This document shows positions 18,665 to 28,663 of a DNA stretch of 64,000 bases, piece after piece (the stretch's first letter is position 1; each line of letters opens with the position of its first letter). This DNA comes from Methylophaga marina (GTDB lineage Bacteria > Pseudomonadota > Gammaproteobacteria > Nitrosococcales > Methylophagaceae): the NCBI RefSeq assembly GCF_030296755.1, contig NZ_AP027741.1:372001-436000 (forward strand), in the 5' to 3' direction. The position numbers and the translations under genes are program-made. Under the pieces are notes generated by a model. The model worked only from the letters and a program-made list of their open reading frames with translations. It was not told the DNA's origin and did no database searches.

Positions 18665-20155
18665 ATGCAGTATTTTGTCACTAGTGATGCCCTTGCATCT
18701 CAGAAAACCGATTGTATTGCCGTTGGTATATACAACGAGGGTGAACTCAGCCCTTCCGCCCAGCAACTTGATAAAGCTTCACAAGGCCAAATCAAGCGTA
18801 TCGTTGATAATGGTGACTTTAGCGGAAAACCAGGACAAACCTTATTCCTTCACAATCTAGCTGAGATAAACAGCCCTCGAGTATTACTAGTCGGCTTCGG
18901 CAAAAAAACAAAAACAACAGAAAATGATTTTAACACCGCCACATCTGCAGCGATTGTAGCGCTGAATGAAAGTGGCGCTGAGAAAGCCGTTTGTAGTTTT
19001 ACTGATATCGAAGTGAACGATCGCAGTACTGCATGGAAAGCTCGTCAAATTGCCTGCAATGCAGAAACAGCATTGTATAAATATTCACAAACGAAATCTG
19101 AAACGAAAGCGGTCGAAAAACCGCTGCTAGCCTGCACTATTTCTGTTGAACAAGATGCTGCTGACATTCAAAAAGCAGCTGAACAAGGTGCAGCTATCGG
19201 TGCAGGGATGAATCTGGCTCGTGAACTGGGGAATCTTCCAGGCAACGTATGTACCCCAACTTACCTGGCAGAACAAGCTGTTGCCTTGGGAGAAAAATAT
19301 GCTTCGATCAATACCACCGTATTAGAAGAGGCAGATATGGAAGCGCTAGGCATGGGCTCTCTACTCTCCGTATCGCGCGGCAGCCGCCAGCCTGCCAAAT
19401 TAATCACCATGGAATACAAAGGCGCGGGCGACAGCAAGCCAGTCGTATTAGTGGGTAAAGGACTCACCTTTGATGCCGGTGGTATTTCACTCAAACCATC
19501 TCAAGGCATGGATGAGATGAAATATGATATGTGTGGCTCAGCGAGCGTGCTTGGCACGCTGCAAGCAGTGGCAGAATTAAATCTACCGATCAACGTAGTG
19601 GGCGTGGTGCCAAGTTCTGAAAACATGCCTGATGGTGATGCCAACAAACCTGGTGATATCGTCACTAGCATGGCCGGTAAAACCATCGAAATTCTTAATA
19701 CTGATGCTGAAGGCCGTTTAATTTTGTGTGATGCACTCACCTACAGCGAGCGCTTCGATCCTGAAATCGTCATTGATATTGCCACACTGACTGGCGCTAT
19801 CATTGTGGCTTTGGGCAGTACAACGACAGGTTTAATGGCTAATAATCAACAACTGGCTGATGACTTGTTAAAAGCCGGTAATGATAGCTTTGATCGTGCA
19901 TGGCAATTGCCTTTGTGGGATGACTATCAACCCTTGCTGGACAGCAATTTTGCCGACATCGCCAATGTCGGTGGTAAAGAAGCTGGTAGTGTGACAGCGG
20001 CCTGTTTCCTTTCTCGGTTTACAGAGAAATTTACCTGGGCGCATCTTGATATTGCCGGTACGGCATGGAATAGCGGTAAAAACAAAGGCGCTACTGGTCG
20101 TCCCGTGCCAATGTTAGTTCAATATTTGCTGAATCGTATCGAGTCTAATCAATAA
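18665..20155 (+). CDS. pepA: Leucyl aminopeptidase (cytosol aminopeptidase)
   Basis: The 496-residue M17 peptidase has the metal-binding VGKGLTFDAGGISLKPSQGM and the family signature NTDAEGRLILCDAL in the C-terminal catalytic half, after an N-terminal macro-like domain. It releases N-terminal residues from peptides in the cytoplasm, and PepA can also bind DNA in some bacteria. I place the start at ATG 18665. An upstream in-frame TTG at 18644 would put the AGGAG ribosome site inside the coding region. holC follows two bases after the stop. Confidence 0.95.
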   Translation: MQYFVTSDALASQKTDCIAVGIYNEGELSPSAQQLDKASQGQIKRIVDNGDFSGKPGQTLFLHNLAEINSPRVLLVGFGKKTKTTENDFNTATSAAIVALNESGAEKAVCSFTDIEVNDRSTAWKARQIACNAETALYKYSQTKSETKAVEKPLLACTISVEQDAADIQKAAEQGAAIGAGMNLARELGNLPGNVCTPTYLAEQAVALGEKYASINTTVLEEADMEALGMGSLLSVSRGSRQPAKLITMEYKGAGDSKPVVLVGKGLTFDAGGISLKPSQGMDEMKYDMCGSASVLGTLQAVAELNLPINVVGVVPSSENMPDGDANKPGDIVTSMAGKTIEILNTDAEGRLILCDALTYSERFDPEIVIDIATLTGAIIVALGSTTTGLMANNQQLADDLLKAGNDSFDRAWQLPLWDDYQPLLDSNFADIANVGGKEAGSVTAACFLSRFTEKFTWAHLDIAGTAWNSGKNKGATGRPVPMLVQYLLNRIESNQ

Positions 20156-20157
20156 CC

Positions 20158-20583
20158 ATGACTCGAATCAGCTTTTATATTCTAAAATCAAGCGAGCTAG
20201 ACAAGCGGCAGGCATTTGCCTGCCGTCTTGCTGAAAAGGCCTATCATCAAGGTCATCAAATCTATATCCACACCGCATCAGAGCAGGAAAGTCAGTCAAT
20301 GGACACGGCCCTCTGGGGAATTCGACCTGACAGTTTTGTCCCTCATGAAGTGACCGATCAATCCGATAATCAAAGCCCGGTTCTCATCGGCTATCAGGAC
20401 AAAAAGCCTCCAAGACTAATGGATGTGATGATTAACCTGACAGAAGAACAACCTCTATTTTTTAGTCAGTTTGAGCGTGTGGCAGAAATTATTGACGATA
20501 ATGAATCCAGCAAACAGGCTGGTCGTCAACGGTTTCAGTTTTACAAACAACGTGGCTATGAAATCGAAACTTTCCACGTATAA
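20158..20583 (+). CDS. holC: DNA polymerase III chi subunit
   Basis: The 141-residue protein begins MTRISFYILKSSELDKRQAF and has the HolC features CRLAEKAYHQGHQIYIHT, DTALWGIRPDSFVPHEV and RYQFYKQRGY-like RFQFYKQRGYEIE near the end. Chi links the clamp loader to single-strand binding protein at the fork. It sits directly after pepA and before valS, its common neighbourhood. Confidence 0.93.
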   Translation: MTRISFYILKSSELDKRQAFACRLAEKAYHQGHQIYIHTASEQESQSMDTALWGIRPDSFVPHEVTDQSDNQSPVLIGYQDKKPPRLMDVMINLTEEQPLFFSQFERVAEIIDDNESSKQAGRQRFQFYKQRGYEIETFHV

Positions 20584-20627
20584 ACCACGCCACTACCGCT
20601 AGAAAAACTCAAAACCAACATTCCCTC

Positions 20628-20689
20628 TGAACAGATGTCCTCACAGCAGGTATAATGCGTCGTTTATTTTGTATCGTATACAAACGACG
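20628..20689 (+). promoter_or_regulatory. valS promoter and leader hairpin
   Basis: TATAAT at 20651-20656 is preceded at 17 bases by TGAACA (20628-20633, four of six matches to the -35 consensus). Just downstream, CGTCGTTT (20658-20665) pairs with AAACGACG (20682-20689) around an inner GTAT/ATAC stem, so the first transcribed bases can fold. I see no T-box or leader-peptide feature. A role in valS control is unproven. Confidence 0.6.
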
Positions 20690-20730
20690 TTCGTATATTC
20701 CGTACACCGACCAGACAGACAAGACATCAC

Positions 20731-23553
20731 ATGGACAAAACATACAACCCTGACGCAATTGAGCAACGCTGGTACCAAAAATGGGAACAGGCTGGCGAGT
20801 TTAAGCCGACAGGTGAAGGTTCACCCTACGCCATTATGCTACCCCCACCCAATGTGACCGGTAGCCTGCATATGGGGCATGGTTTTAATAACACCATCAT
20901 GGATACCTTGACTCGTTATCACCGAATGAAAGGTGACAATACCTTATGGCAACCCGGAACCGATCATGCCGGTATTGCCACGCAGATGGTGGTAGAGCGC
21001 CAACTTAACGCCGAAGGAAAAACACGTCACGATCTTGGTCGTGATGACTTCACCAAACGTATCTGGGAATGGAAAGAAGAATCCGGCGGTAACATCACGC
21101 GTCAATTACGTCGTCTTGGTTCCTCACTGGATTGGTCCCGTAACCGTTTCACCATGGATGACGATTTGTCTGAAGCGGTTAAACACGTCTTCGTGAAATT
21201 ATACAAAGAAGGCCTGATCTATCGTGGAAAACGATTAGTTAACTGGGATCCCAAACTCCACACCGCCATCTCTGATCTGGAAGTAGAAAACCGCGAACAA
21301 AAAGGTCATATGTGGCATCTGCGCTACCCGCTTGCTGATGGATTGACCACCAGTGAAGGCAAGGACTACATCGTTGTCGCCACTACCCGTCCAGAAACCA
21401 TGCTGGGTGATACAGGTGTCGCTGTGAATCCTGAAGATCCACGTTACAAGGATCTGATTGGCAAAGAGATTCTATTGCCGTTAGTTAATCGACGCATTCC
21501 GATTGTGGGTGATGAACATGCCGATATGGAAAAAGGCACGGGCGCGGTAAAAGTAACACCAGCCCATGACTTCAATGACTATGAAGTTGGCAAGCGTTGT
21601 GGTCTGCCCATGATCAATATCTTCACACTCAACGCTGATGTACGTGATGTTCCACAGATATTCCATACAGATGGCAGTGCCAATACTGACATTGAAGCCA
21701 GTATTCCGGAAGCCTATCGTGGATTAGAGCGCTTTGCCGCACGTAAAGCGATTGTCGCCGACTTTGATACAGCAGGTCTGCTGGAAGAAATCAAAGATCA
21801 TGATCTGACGGTACCTTATGGAGATCGTGGTGGCGTCGTCATTGAACCGATGCTGACAGATCAATGGTATGTCGATGCAAAAACACTGGCCAAACCAGCT
21901 ATTGAAGCAGTCGAAACAGGCAAAGTGAAGTTTGTACCCAAGTCTTATGAAAACATGTATTTCAGCTGGATGCGTGATATCCAGGACTGGTGCATCTCGC
22001 GCCAACTCTGGTGGGGTCATCGCATTCCTGCCTGGTACGATCAGCAAGGCAATGTTTATGTAGGTCATAATGAAGAGGCTGTTCGAGCTGAGAATAACCT
22101 CGCTGCAGACATTCAATTAACTCAGGATGAAGACGTACTTGATACCTGGTTCTCCTCAGCACTTTGGCCCTTCTCAACTCTGGGTTGGCCTAAAGAGGAT
22201 GACGCAGTAAAAACCTGGTATCCGGGTAATGTGTTGGTTACCGGTTTTGACATCATATTCTTCTGGGTAGCCAGAATGATGATGATGGGCATTCATTTCA
22301 TGGATGATGTGCCGTTCAAAGAAGTATACATTCACGGTCTGGTTCGTGATTCGCACGGCCATAAAATGTCAAAATCCAAAGGTAATGTGCTAGATCCAAT
22401 CGATATCATCGACGGTATTGATTTAGAAACACTGGTACAAAAACGTACGTCGGGCATGATGCAGCCACAACTGGCTGAGAAAATTGAAAAAGCGACACGC
22501 AAAGAATTTCCGGAGGGTATCGAGCCTCATGGTACGGATGCCTTACGCTTTACCTTTGCTTCGCTCGCTTCTACCGGCCGTGATATCAACTTTGATATGA
22601 ATCGTATCGCTGGCTACCGTAATTTCTGTAATAAATTATGGAATGCAGCGCGTTATGTTTTGATGAACACCGAAGGACAAGACACCGGTGTTGACAATGA
22701 TGAAGTGGAACTCAGTCTGGCGGATCGCTGGATTATTTCGCAATTGCAAATTGCCGAAAAAGAGGTCGGTGCAGCCATTGAAGCTTATCGATTTGATCAC
22801 GCTGCTCAAGGTATTTATGAATTTATCTGGAACAGCTACTGTGACTGGTACTTAGAACTATCCAAACCAGTATTAAATAACGAATCCGCTTCTGATGCAG
22901 CCAAACGAGGTACACGTCGTACACTGGTGCGTGTGCTGGAAGCCACATTAAGAATGGCACATCCGTTTATGCCGTTTATTACAGAAGAAATCTGGCAGAC
23001 CATTGCCCCGCTCGCTGGAGTAAACGGTAAGACCATTATGCGTCAGCCTTATCCTATAGCCGATGAGAATAAGGTTGATCATGCGGCAGTCACCGAGATG
23101 GAATGGGTCATGCAGTTCATTACGGGTATCCGTTCTATACGCTCGCAAATGAATATTGCACCGAAGAAAACATTGCCGGTCTTGCTCAAAGATGCTTCTG
23201 AATCAGATAGAGCCATTCTGAGCAGTAATCAGCAGTTCCTGAGCCGTCTGGCGAACCTTGAATCAATTGAAATTCTGGAAGGTGCTGCACCCGCAGCTGC
23301 AACAGCATTAGTGGGTAAAATGGAAATTCTGATTCCGCTGGAAGGTTTGATTGATAAAGAGGCTGAAATCAATCGCCTGAATAAAGAAATGGCGAAGCTG
23401 GATAAAGTCATCAAACAATCTTCAGGCAAGCTGTCGAATGAAAATTACGTCGCCAAAGCACCTCCAGAGGTCGTGGCAAAAGAAAAAGAGAAATTAGCAG
23501 GGCTCAAACAATCCTATGCCTTACTTGAACAACAACTTAAGGCTCTGAGCTAA
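20731..23553 (+). CDS. valS: Valyl-tRNA synthetase
   Basis: The 940-residue class I synthetase (E. coli 951) has the HIGH-type motif in [15 protein letters not shown] near 40-54, the editing domain with [15 protein letters not shown] around 220, the KMSKS loop in [14 protein letters not shown] around 547-560, an anticodon-binding domain, and a C-terminal coiled coil (about 870-940) that clamps the tRNA. It charges tRNA-Val and hydrolyses mischarged threonine. It is closed by a bidirectional terminator. Confidence 0.97.
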   Translation: MDKTYNPDAIEQRWYQKWEQAGEFKPTGEGSPYAIMLPPPNVTGSLHMGHGFNNTIMDTLTRYHRMKGDNTLWQPGTDHAGIATQMVVERQLNAEGKTRHDLGRDDFTKRIWEWKEESGGNITRQLRRLGSSLDWSRNRFTMDDDLSEAVKHVFVKLYKEGLIYRGKRLVNWDPKLHTAISDLEVENREQKGHMWHLRYPLADGLTTSEGKDYIVVATTRPETMLGDTGVAVNPEDPRYKDLIGKEILLPLVNRRIPIVGDEHADMEKGTGAVKVTPAHDFNDYEVGKRCGLPMINIFTLNADVRDVPQIFHTDGSANTDIEASIPEAYRGLERFAARKAIVADFDTAGLLEEIKDHDLTVPYGDRGGVVIEPMLTDQWYVDAKTLAKPAIEAVETGKVKFVPKSYENMYFSWMRDIQDWCISRQLWWGHRIPAWYDQQGNVYVGHNEEAVRAENNLAADIQLTQDEDVLDTWFSSALWPFSTLGWPKEDDAVKTWYPGNVLVTGFDIIFFWVARMMMMGIHFMDDVPFKEVYIHGLVRDSHGHKMSKSKGNVLDPIDIIDGIDLETLVQKRTSGMMQPQLAEKIEKATRKEFPEGIEPHGTDALRFTFASLASTGRDINFDMNRIAGYRNFCNKLWNAARYVLMNTEGQDTGVDNDEVELSLADRWIISQLQIAEKEVGAAIEAYRFDHAAQGIYEFIWNSYCDWYLELSKPVLNNESASDAAKRGTRRTLVRVLEATLRMAHPFMPFITEEIWQTIAPLAGVNGKTIMRQPYPIADENKVDHAAVTEMEWVMQFITGIRSIRSQMNIAPKKTLPVLLKDASESDRAILSSNQQFLSRLANLESIEILEGAAPAAATALVGKMEILIPLEGLIDKEAEINRLNKEMAKLDKVIKQSSGKLSNENYVAKAPPEVVAKEKEKLAGLKQSYALLEQQLKALS

Positions 23554-23574
23554 CCCACTCTCTGAATTGTAAGC

Positions 23575-23606
23575 AAAAAAAGCCGCTGATGAACAGCGGC
23601 TTTTTT
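23575..23606. terminator. Bidirectional terminator between valS and the PepSY gene
   Basis: An 8-bp stem (AGCCGCTG/CAGCGGCT, loop ATGAA) has A6 before and T6 after. It lies between two convergent genes. Confidence 0.9.
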
Positions 23607-23624
23607 ATTTCAGAATAAACTAAC

Positions 23625-24179
23625 TTATTCTTTTTCCATACCAATTTCATACAGTTCGATATTGGCTTCTTCAATTTCACCAGTGGTTGCATCCACATCG
23701 ACTTTGACTTCATAGCCATGAATGCTTTGAATATCAAATTCGTAGGTCGCATCACCGTCAAAACCCACTTCGTATTCAGAAGCAACGACTTCACCCGGGT
23801 GAACAGAAAGAGCGAACTCTTTCGCTTCCGCTTGTGAGATTTTAGCTAATTTTTTGAAAACAGGATCATTAGCATCCACTTCACGCTCAATCTCTGTAAT
23901 GAAACCTTCTTCAGCGTTACATTCCACATTGTAAGTGTTGCCATCAGCTTTCGCTTCAATGTCGAATTCGTAGATAGGATCATCACCTTCCATTTTCATT
24001 TCGACTTTACGAGCATGACCAGGAATAGTGTCTAATGCCGCATCTAAACATGTTTCAATTTTCACGATATCCCAACTGCGAATATCATCTAAATCATAGT
24101 TATCCGTATCAGCGAAAGCGGTTGAACTGAGAGTTAAAGCGATGGCAGCGGGAATGGTCTTCAAGAACATTGAAGTCAT
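23625..24179 (-). CDS. Secreted PepSY-domain protein (paralogue of 50924-51424)
   Basis: The 184-residue acidic protein has a signal peptide (MTSMFLKTIPAAIALTLSS, cleavage after AFA) and two PepSY-like repeats: about 40-110 (PGHARKVEMKM, YEFDIEAKADG) and 115-180 (HPGEVVASEYEV, ATYEFDIQSIHG). Two cysteines (in ETCLDAAL and NVECNAEEG) match those of its paralogue and may form a disulfide. PepSY domains occur in periplasmic proteins linked to peptidase inhibition, metal handling or sensor pathways. The role here is unknown. An AAGGAG site nine bases before the ATG supports the start. It lies alone between valS and the malic enzyme gene. Confidence 0.8.
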   Translation of the reverse strand: MTSMFLKTIPAAIALTLSSTAFADTDNYDLDDIRSWDIVKIETCLDAALDTIPGHARKVEMKMEGDDPIYEFDIEAKADGNTYNVECNAEEGFITEIEREVDANDPVFKKLAKISQAEAKEFALSVHPGEVVASEYEVGFDGDATYEFDIQSIHGYEVKVDVDATTGEIEEANIELYEIGMEKE

Positions 24180-24280
24180 AGTGTTGAGCTCCTTATTAGA
24201 TTAGATCAAAAAGATCAGTCTCTACCCACAAGAGCAATGATCAAACTTGTGGGTAAATTATAACATCCACTGAACAGAAC

Positions 24281-24293
24281 AGGAAAAATTCCT
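24281..24293. repeat. Palindrome AGGAA-N3-TTCCT, copy 1
   Basis: The sequence AGGAAAAATTCCT lies about 100 bases upstream of the PepSY gene start. The same element in reverse orientation, with the same AT extension, lies upstream of the histidine-kinase operon at 28281-28293. It may be a regulator site. Confidence 0.45.
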
Positions 24294-24322
24294 ATTTCGT
24301 AAAATTTTACCAAATGGTAGGC

Positions 24323-24336
24323 AGGAAGTTTTTCCT
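24323..24336. repeat. Palindrome AGGAA-N4-TTCCT, variant copy
   Basis: AGGAAGTTTTTCCT has one extra spacer base compared with the other copies and overlaps the end of the malic enzyme gene. It is 30 bases from the copy at 24281-24293. Confidence 0.35.
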
Positions 24337-26029
24337 AAATACTCACTCGCTTATATTCGCGGTAATCGGGACACCAAAAGATTTTCTCAATTTTTTGCTC
24401 TAGTTCTTGATCAGAAATAAAGGGAGCTAATTCTTGTTGTTGAGCCACTTTCACAATTTGTGATGCCATTTTCTTACTCAACTCAGCAATATTGTCTAAT
24501 GCTGGCAATAAATCACTGCCCTTGCCATTCACAAACGGTGACGCTGAAGCAAGCACCTCACTGGCCACCATCATCATTTCGGGCGTAATGTGTTTTATCT
24601 GCCCAGCAATAACAGCTAAACCAATGCCTGGGAAAATATAACTGTTATTACATTGTGCTACAGGGTAAGTTTTATCCTGGTAGTGAACCGGCTCAAATGG
24701 ACTGCCTGTCGCTATAATCGCTTGACCATCGGTCCAGCGAATCAATGATTCAGGTATGGCTTCAATTTGTTTAGAGGGATTACTCAAAGGAAAGATAATC
24801 GGTCTTTCACTGTGCGATAATAGATTTTTTATCAAACTCTCATTAAACAATCCAGCCTGTCCAGAAACACCAATCAACACGGTAGGTTGTACATGCTGAA
24901 TGACATCATCCAATGCTAATGTGCTGTTATCAACACCCCACTGCTCTCGAATACGAGATTTCTGGCTTAGCCTACGTTGAAAATCAAACAGCCCAGCCAT
25001 ATCGTCAACAAGCAAACCAGCTTTATCAATCATAAACACGCGTTCACGTGCCTGTGCTTCATCCAATCCTTCCGCCATCATTTGACGAATGATTTGTTCA
25101 GCAATGCCGCAGCCGGCAGATCCAGCGCCAGCAAATACGATTTTTTGTTGTGACAATGTTTGATTTTTTACCTGACACGCCGCTAATAAGGTGCCAACCG
25201 TGACAGCAGCCGTACCCTGAATATCATCATTAAAACAACATAGTTGATGCTGATAATGCTCAAGAATTGGTAAAGCCTTGCTTTGCTCAAAATCTTCAAA
25301 TTGCAGCAACACATCAGGCCAGCGTTTCTTTACAGCTTTGATAAATAACTCAATGAACTCATCATATTCTATGTCATTAATACGCTTGTGTTTCCAACCG
25401 ATATAAAGCGGATTATTCAGCAAGGTCTGATTATTTGTGCCGATATCCAACATGATGGGTAGCGTATATGCCGGACTAATGCCAGCGCAGGCCGTATAGA
25501 GCGATAACTTACCTATGGGAATACCCATTCCCCCTACGCCCTGATCGCCTAAACCCAGAATTCGACTGCCATCGGTGACCACAATGACCTTAATTTTATC
25601 CTTGGTCACGTTATGCAAAATTTCATCAATACGATCTTTATCTGGATAAGAAATAAACACACCACGTGCTCGTCGATATATCTCAGAAAAGCGTTCACAT
25701 GCTTCACCGACTGTTGGGGTATAAATAATCGGCATCATCTCTACCAGATGCGCCTTTAATAAATAGTAAAACAAGGTTTCATTGTTATCTTGAAGATAAC
25801 GCAAGTAGATATGTTGGTTGATAGGCGTCTTGAATGTTTTGTATTGAAGATAAGCTCTCTCTGCCTGCTCTTCGATCGTTTCAAACCGATTTGGAATAAG
25901 TCCAGTCAGGTTAAAGTCATGACGCTCCTGCTCACTAAATGCCGTGCCTTTATTCAACAATGGGATGGCAAGTAAAGCAGGTCCTGCATGAGGGATATAG
26001 ATTGGGTCTTTAGGCTTGCTCGCAGTCAT
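24335..26029 (-). CDS. maeA: NAD-dependent malic enzyme
   Basis: The 564-residue protein matches the large bacterial/eukaryotic-type malic enzymes (E. coli MaeA 565). Early motifs are [18 protein letters not shown] and [19 protein letters not shown]. The malate/metal site is [20 protein letters not shown] around 165-185. The NAD fold has [14 protein letters not shown] near 310, and [10 protein letters not shown] and GSPFEPVHY lie towards the C-terminus. It converts malate to pyruvate and CO2 and makes NADH. I chose ATG 26029 because GAGG is seven bases upstream. The in-frame ATG at 26035 is too close to it. Confidence 0.94.
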   Translation of the reverse strand: MTASKPKDPIYIPHAGPALLAIPLLNKGTAFSEQERHDFNLTGLIPNRFETIEEQAERAYLQYKTFKTPINQHIYLRYLQDNNETLFYYLLKAHLVEMMPIIYTPTVGEACERFSEIYRRARGVFISYPDKDRIDEILHNVTKDKIKVIVVTDGSRILGLGDQGVGGMGIPIGKLSLYTACAGISPAYTLPIMLDIGTNNQTLLNNPLYIGWKHKRINDIEYDEFIELFIKAVKKRWPDVLLQFEDFEQSKALPILEHYQHQLCCFNDDIQGTAAVTVGTLLAACQVKNQTLSQQKIVFAGAGSAGCGIAEQIIRQMMAEGLDEAQARERVFMIDKAGLLVDDMAGLFDFQRRLSQKSRIREQWGVDNSTLALDDVIQHVQPTVLIGVSGQAGLFNESLIKNLLSHSERPIIFPLSNPSKQIEAIPESLIRWTDGQAIIATGSPFEPVHYQDKTYPVAQCNNSYIFPGIGLAVIAGQIKHITPEMMMVASEVLASASPFVNGKGSDLLPALDNIAELSKKMASQIVKVAQQQELAPFISDQELEQKIEKIFWCPDYREYKRVSI

Positions 26030-26148
26030 CAACATACCTCATTGAGATTTAGGTATGTCCAGTAAAACAGCAAAGCAACAACTGGTTCAAGTTGTTGCTG
26101 TATCTTAGCTGATTTTATAACGGTATGTTTGGCACGGGTTTGCTGTGA

Positions 26149-26804
26149 TTAAGGTTTGATAATGCCTAAAACGACAGCAATATTCGCCAGATCGGCTGCG
26201 GTATTGACTCGCAACTTATTCTTAATCTGCGTGTTGTAGTTCGCTATGGTTTTATAGCCCAAATGCATATCAGCGGCGACTTCGTGGGCATTCATGCCTT
26301 TCGCTAAGCGACAAAACACATCAAACTCTCGTGGTGAAAGTAAGTCCAGCACTTGCCTGTAATGCTCAATATCGTTGTGACGCACATCATCAATTTCAGG
26401 CATGAGTTGTTCTTCGATATAGCGCTTGCCATCCGCCACGGTTTTCACCGCTTCCGCCAGCACTTCTGCCGCACTATTTTTACTTACATACCCCATGGCA
26501 CCGGCTTCGAGCGCGCGCTCTACATAGATCGCTTCATCATGAATGCTATAAACCAGCACGACTGCCTTGGGATCTTGCTTATGCAGACGACGAATCGCTT
26601 CCAGCCCCCTATCCCAGGCATAGATAGATCCATCACCACCACATCAGGTTGAAGCCGCTCATATTCCTGAGAGACAAGCTCGCCTTGATTCAAATCGGTG
26701 ATATCGCCGATAAAGGGCTGAGAAGCCAGTAACATGCGAAACCCTGCCCGGACTACCGCATGGTCATCAACGAGTAGAACGCTGATTTTATGTTCATTTG
26801 TCAT
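26149..26804 (-). CDS. NarL/LuxR-type response regulator, frame broken by one base
   Basis: Two frames join to a 218-residue regulator. The receiver has VLLVDDHAVVRAGFRML at the N-terminus and the phosphoacceptor Asp in PDVVVMDLSMPGI. Its second half starts at the VLVYSIHDEAIYVERALEAG segment. A LuxR helix-turn-helix (about 150-205) follows, with LSPREFDVFCRLAKGMNAHEVA and YKTIANYNTQIKNKL. The break is in a run of five C (G on the coding strand) at 26605-26609. A sixth restores GGLEAIRRLH. The gene overlaps the sensor kinase gene by 11 bases, so it is its partner. Confidence 0.88.
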
Positions 26805-28125
26805 GTTTTTTCTCTATGAAGGGCATCCACACACGAATTCTGACGCCGCGTCCTCTTGTCGATTCAAAAATAAATTCGCCACCCATGCTCTGCACTCTTT
26901 CACGCATGGCTAATAATCCAAAACCATCACTTGTTGAACCACCTCCCACGCCATTATCTTCAACCAGAATAGTAATGCGATGTTCATCTTTAATACTGGT
27001 CGGCTTAACAGTCACATTCACTCTGTCGGCTTTGGCATGGCGAACCACATTGGTCAGACATTCTTGTACTATTCGATACACATGAATGGATACTTCTTCG
27101 TCCAATTCGTCTACAGAAGGTTCACAGTTAAGGTCAATTTTTAAGATTGGCTGTCGACGTTTCCATTCATTCACTAAATCAGTCAATGTCGCGTATAGAC
27201 CCAAGTCACTTAAACTTAAAGGGTGCAGTGTGCGCATCATGGATCTGACCACACCGGATAAGTGATTACATATTTCGATAATGGAATCCGCGACTTTATT
27301 CACCTCAGCATCAGGCTGTTTTGTCGCCACAGCCATCGCTTTGACCGCGGTTAATGATTGCCCCATTTCATCGTGTAATTCACGTGATAAATGACGACGT
27401 TCCGTTTCCTGAATTTGCATGGTGTGGCGAGCCAATGCCTGATTATTCCGACGTGCAACGCTGAGCGCATCTGTTAAGTTATTCACCTCTGTGGCTATCG
27501 CATCAAACTCACTGATTCTGAAGCTCGGCAGGTGCTCTTCGTAATTACCACTTTCTACATTTTTTAAGCCAGACAAAATAGTCTGAACGGCCTTCAGCAT
27601 GGAATGAAACACCACATTTATCGCCAGGAAAATAATGCCAAGCATTAGGACAATCGACCAGAAATAGACCAGTGATTCTCCCCAGGCTTCGTTGATTTCA
27701 TCCAGTGGATCCGCGGTAATGACAATGCGCTGTATCGCATCATTAGGCAGTTTAATCTCATAGGTTGAGCTAATGGTATCTGTCATCACCGCCGAAACGA
27801 ACCATTCTGGTGGACGCACTCTCTGCACACCATCACCACGGCGAGAAAGGGTTGTTTCACGACCATTTTCGTCATAAACACTGATTTGCAAGTGGCGTGT
27901 CTCACGCAAGCGACTGATATGTTCTATCCACTCCCCCTCTGTATGCATGTTGCGAGTAAATTGGTTAAGTCCAAACTCCACCATTTGCAAGGCCAAATTG
28001 TAAGAAGAACTGACCTCTTCCCTCACGGATTCGCGTGCTTGCCAGATAGTCATGCTTGCGCCGAGCAAGATGATGACAAACACGGACATCACAATGCGCA
28101 GATTAATTAGTCCTCTCAAACTCAT
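26794..28125 (-). CDS. Sensor histidine kinase, NarX/UhpB-like (HisKA_3)
   Basis: From the ATG at 28125 (GGAG upstream) the protein has 443 residues. The order is membrane helix 1 (about 8-30), a periplasmic sensor region of about 120 residues, helix 2 (about 155-180), a HAMP linker, a HisKA_3 dimerisation domain with the phospho-His in RRHLSRELHDEMGQSL, and a HATPase with the N-box VQECLTNVVRHAKA and DNGVGGGS. It should phosphorylate the overlapping response regulator. An open frame runs 46 codons further upstream but lacks domain features. The signal sensed is unknown. Confidence 0.87.
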   Translation of the reverse strand: MSLRGLINLRIVMSVFVIILLGASMTIWQARESVREEVSSSYNLALQMVEFGLNQFTRNMHTEGEWIEHISRLRETRHLQISVYDENGRETTLSRRGDGVQRVRPPEWFVSAVMTDTISSTYEIKLPNDAIQRIVITADPLDEINEAWGESLVYFWSIVLMLGIIFLAINVVFHSMLKAVQTILSGLKNVESGNYEEHLPSFRISEFDAIATEVNNLTDALSVARRNNQALARHTMQIQETERRHLSRELHDEMGQSLTAVKAMAVATKQPDAEVNKVADSIIEICNHLSGVVRSMMRTLHPLSLSDLGLYATLTDLVNEWKRRQPILKIDLNCEPSVDELDEEVSIHVYRIVQECLTNVVRHAKADRVNVTVKPTSIKDEHRITILVEDNGVGGGSTSDGFGLLAMRERVQSMGGEFIFESTRGRGVRIRVWMPFIEKKHDK

Positions 28126-28280
28126 TGGCCAAAACTCCGCTCTAAATAATTTTTCATAATCAATCACACAGTTATTCCTTCCATCATCCTTGATATCCAC
28201 TAAAGCTATAACATGAACTACGTCACAAAAGCATTTCACAGCGACAAATATAGACCATGGCAAACGCCATTTTTAACAAA

Positions 28281-28293
28281 AGGAATTTTTCCT
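28281..28293. repeat. Palindrome AGGAA-N3-TTCCT, copy 2
   Basis: AGGAATTTTTCCT, followed by AT, lies between the divergently transcribed kinase gene and the small gene at 28310. It is the reverse complement of the element at 24281-24293. A site for the adjacent LuxR-type regulator is possible. Confidence 0.45.
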
Positions 28294-28309
28294 ATCACGC
28301 AAGGATAAA

Positions 28310-28558
28310 TTGCCTGTTTATTATTCGTTCCCGTCCCGACCAACAGAAATTGAATATCGCATGACTGAAAAAACAGACACCAACATTGACACGGTAAAAA
28401 CCAAGCTACTGGAATTATTTGACGACATGCTTGGGCATGATGGTTTTGGTGATATCAAGGTCGAGATGAAAATTCTAAAACGCCAGCAGAAGGAAGTCAT
28501 CCTTCACTGCGGGAAGCAGTATCGATTCGTTATCGACAATCCAAACCTGTCAGCGTAA
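28310..28558 (+). CDS. Small hypothetical protein upstream of the pilin operon
   Basis: I do not recognise this 82-residue protein. A TTG start at 28310 has a good AAGGA site just upstream. An ATG at 28361 would give 65 residues (MTEKTDTNIDTVKTKLLE) but has no visible ribosome site. The body is a helical segment (TVKTKLLELFDDMLGHDGFG) followed by what looks like two beta strands (DIKVEMKILKRQQKEVILHC, then YRFVID), so a small alpha/beta fold is likely. There is no signal peptide or membrane segment. It is on the same strand as the pilin operon, 105 bases before the first prepilin gene, and could be a regulator or accessory. Confidence 0.55.
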   Translation: MPVYYSFPSRPTEIEYRMTEKTDTNIDTVKTKLLELFDDMLGHDGFGDIKVEMKILKRQQKEVILHCGKQYRFVIDNPNLSA

Positions 28559-28663
28559 GTGAATCGAGAGCGAAGTGGGTTCGCCTCTAAAAATTAAATA
28601 AAAAAGTCATACCAACAGACTGCTTGGGGCAGCTGCGGAGACTAACCCTGAAGAGAGCAATAT

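Noticed and set aside
28125-28263. Longer N-terminus of the sensor kinase (46 extra codons)
   Set aside because: The extra segment has no domain features and no ribosome site, while the ATG at 28125 opens directly before the first membrane helix and has GGAG upstream.
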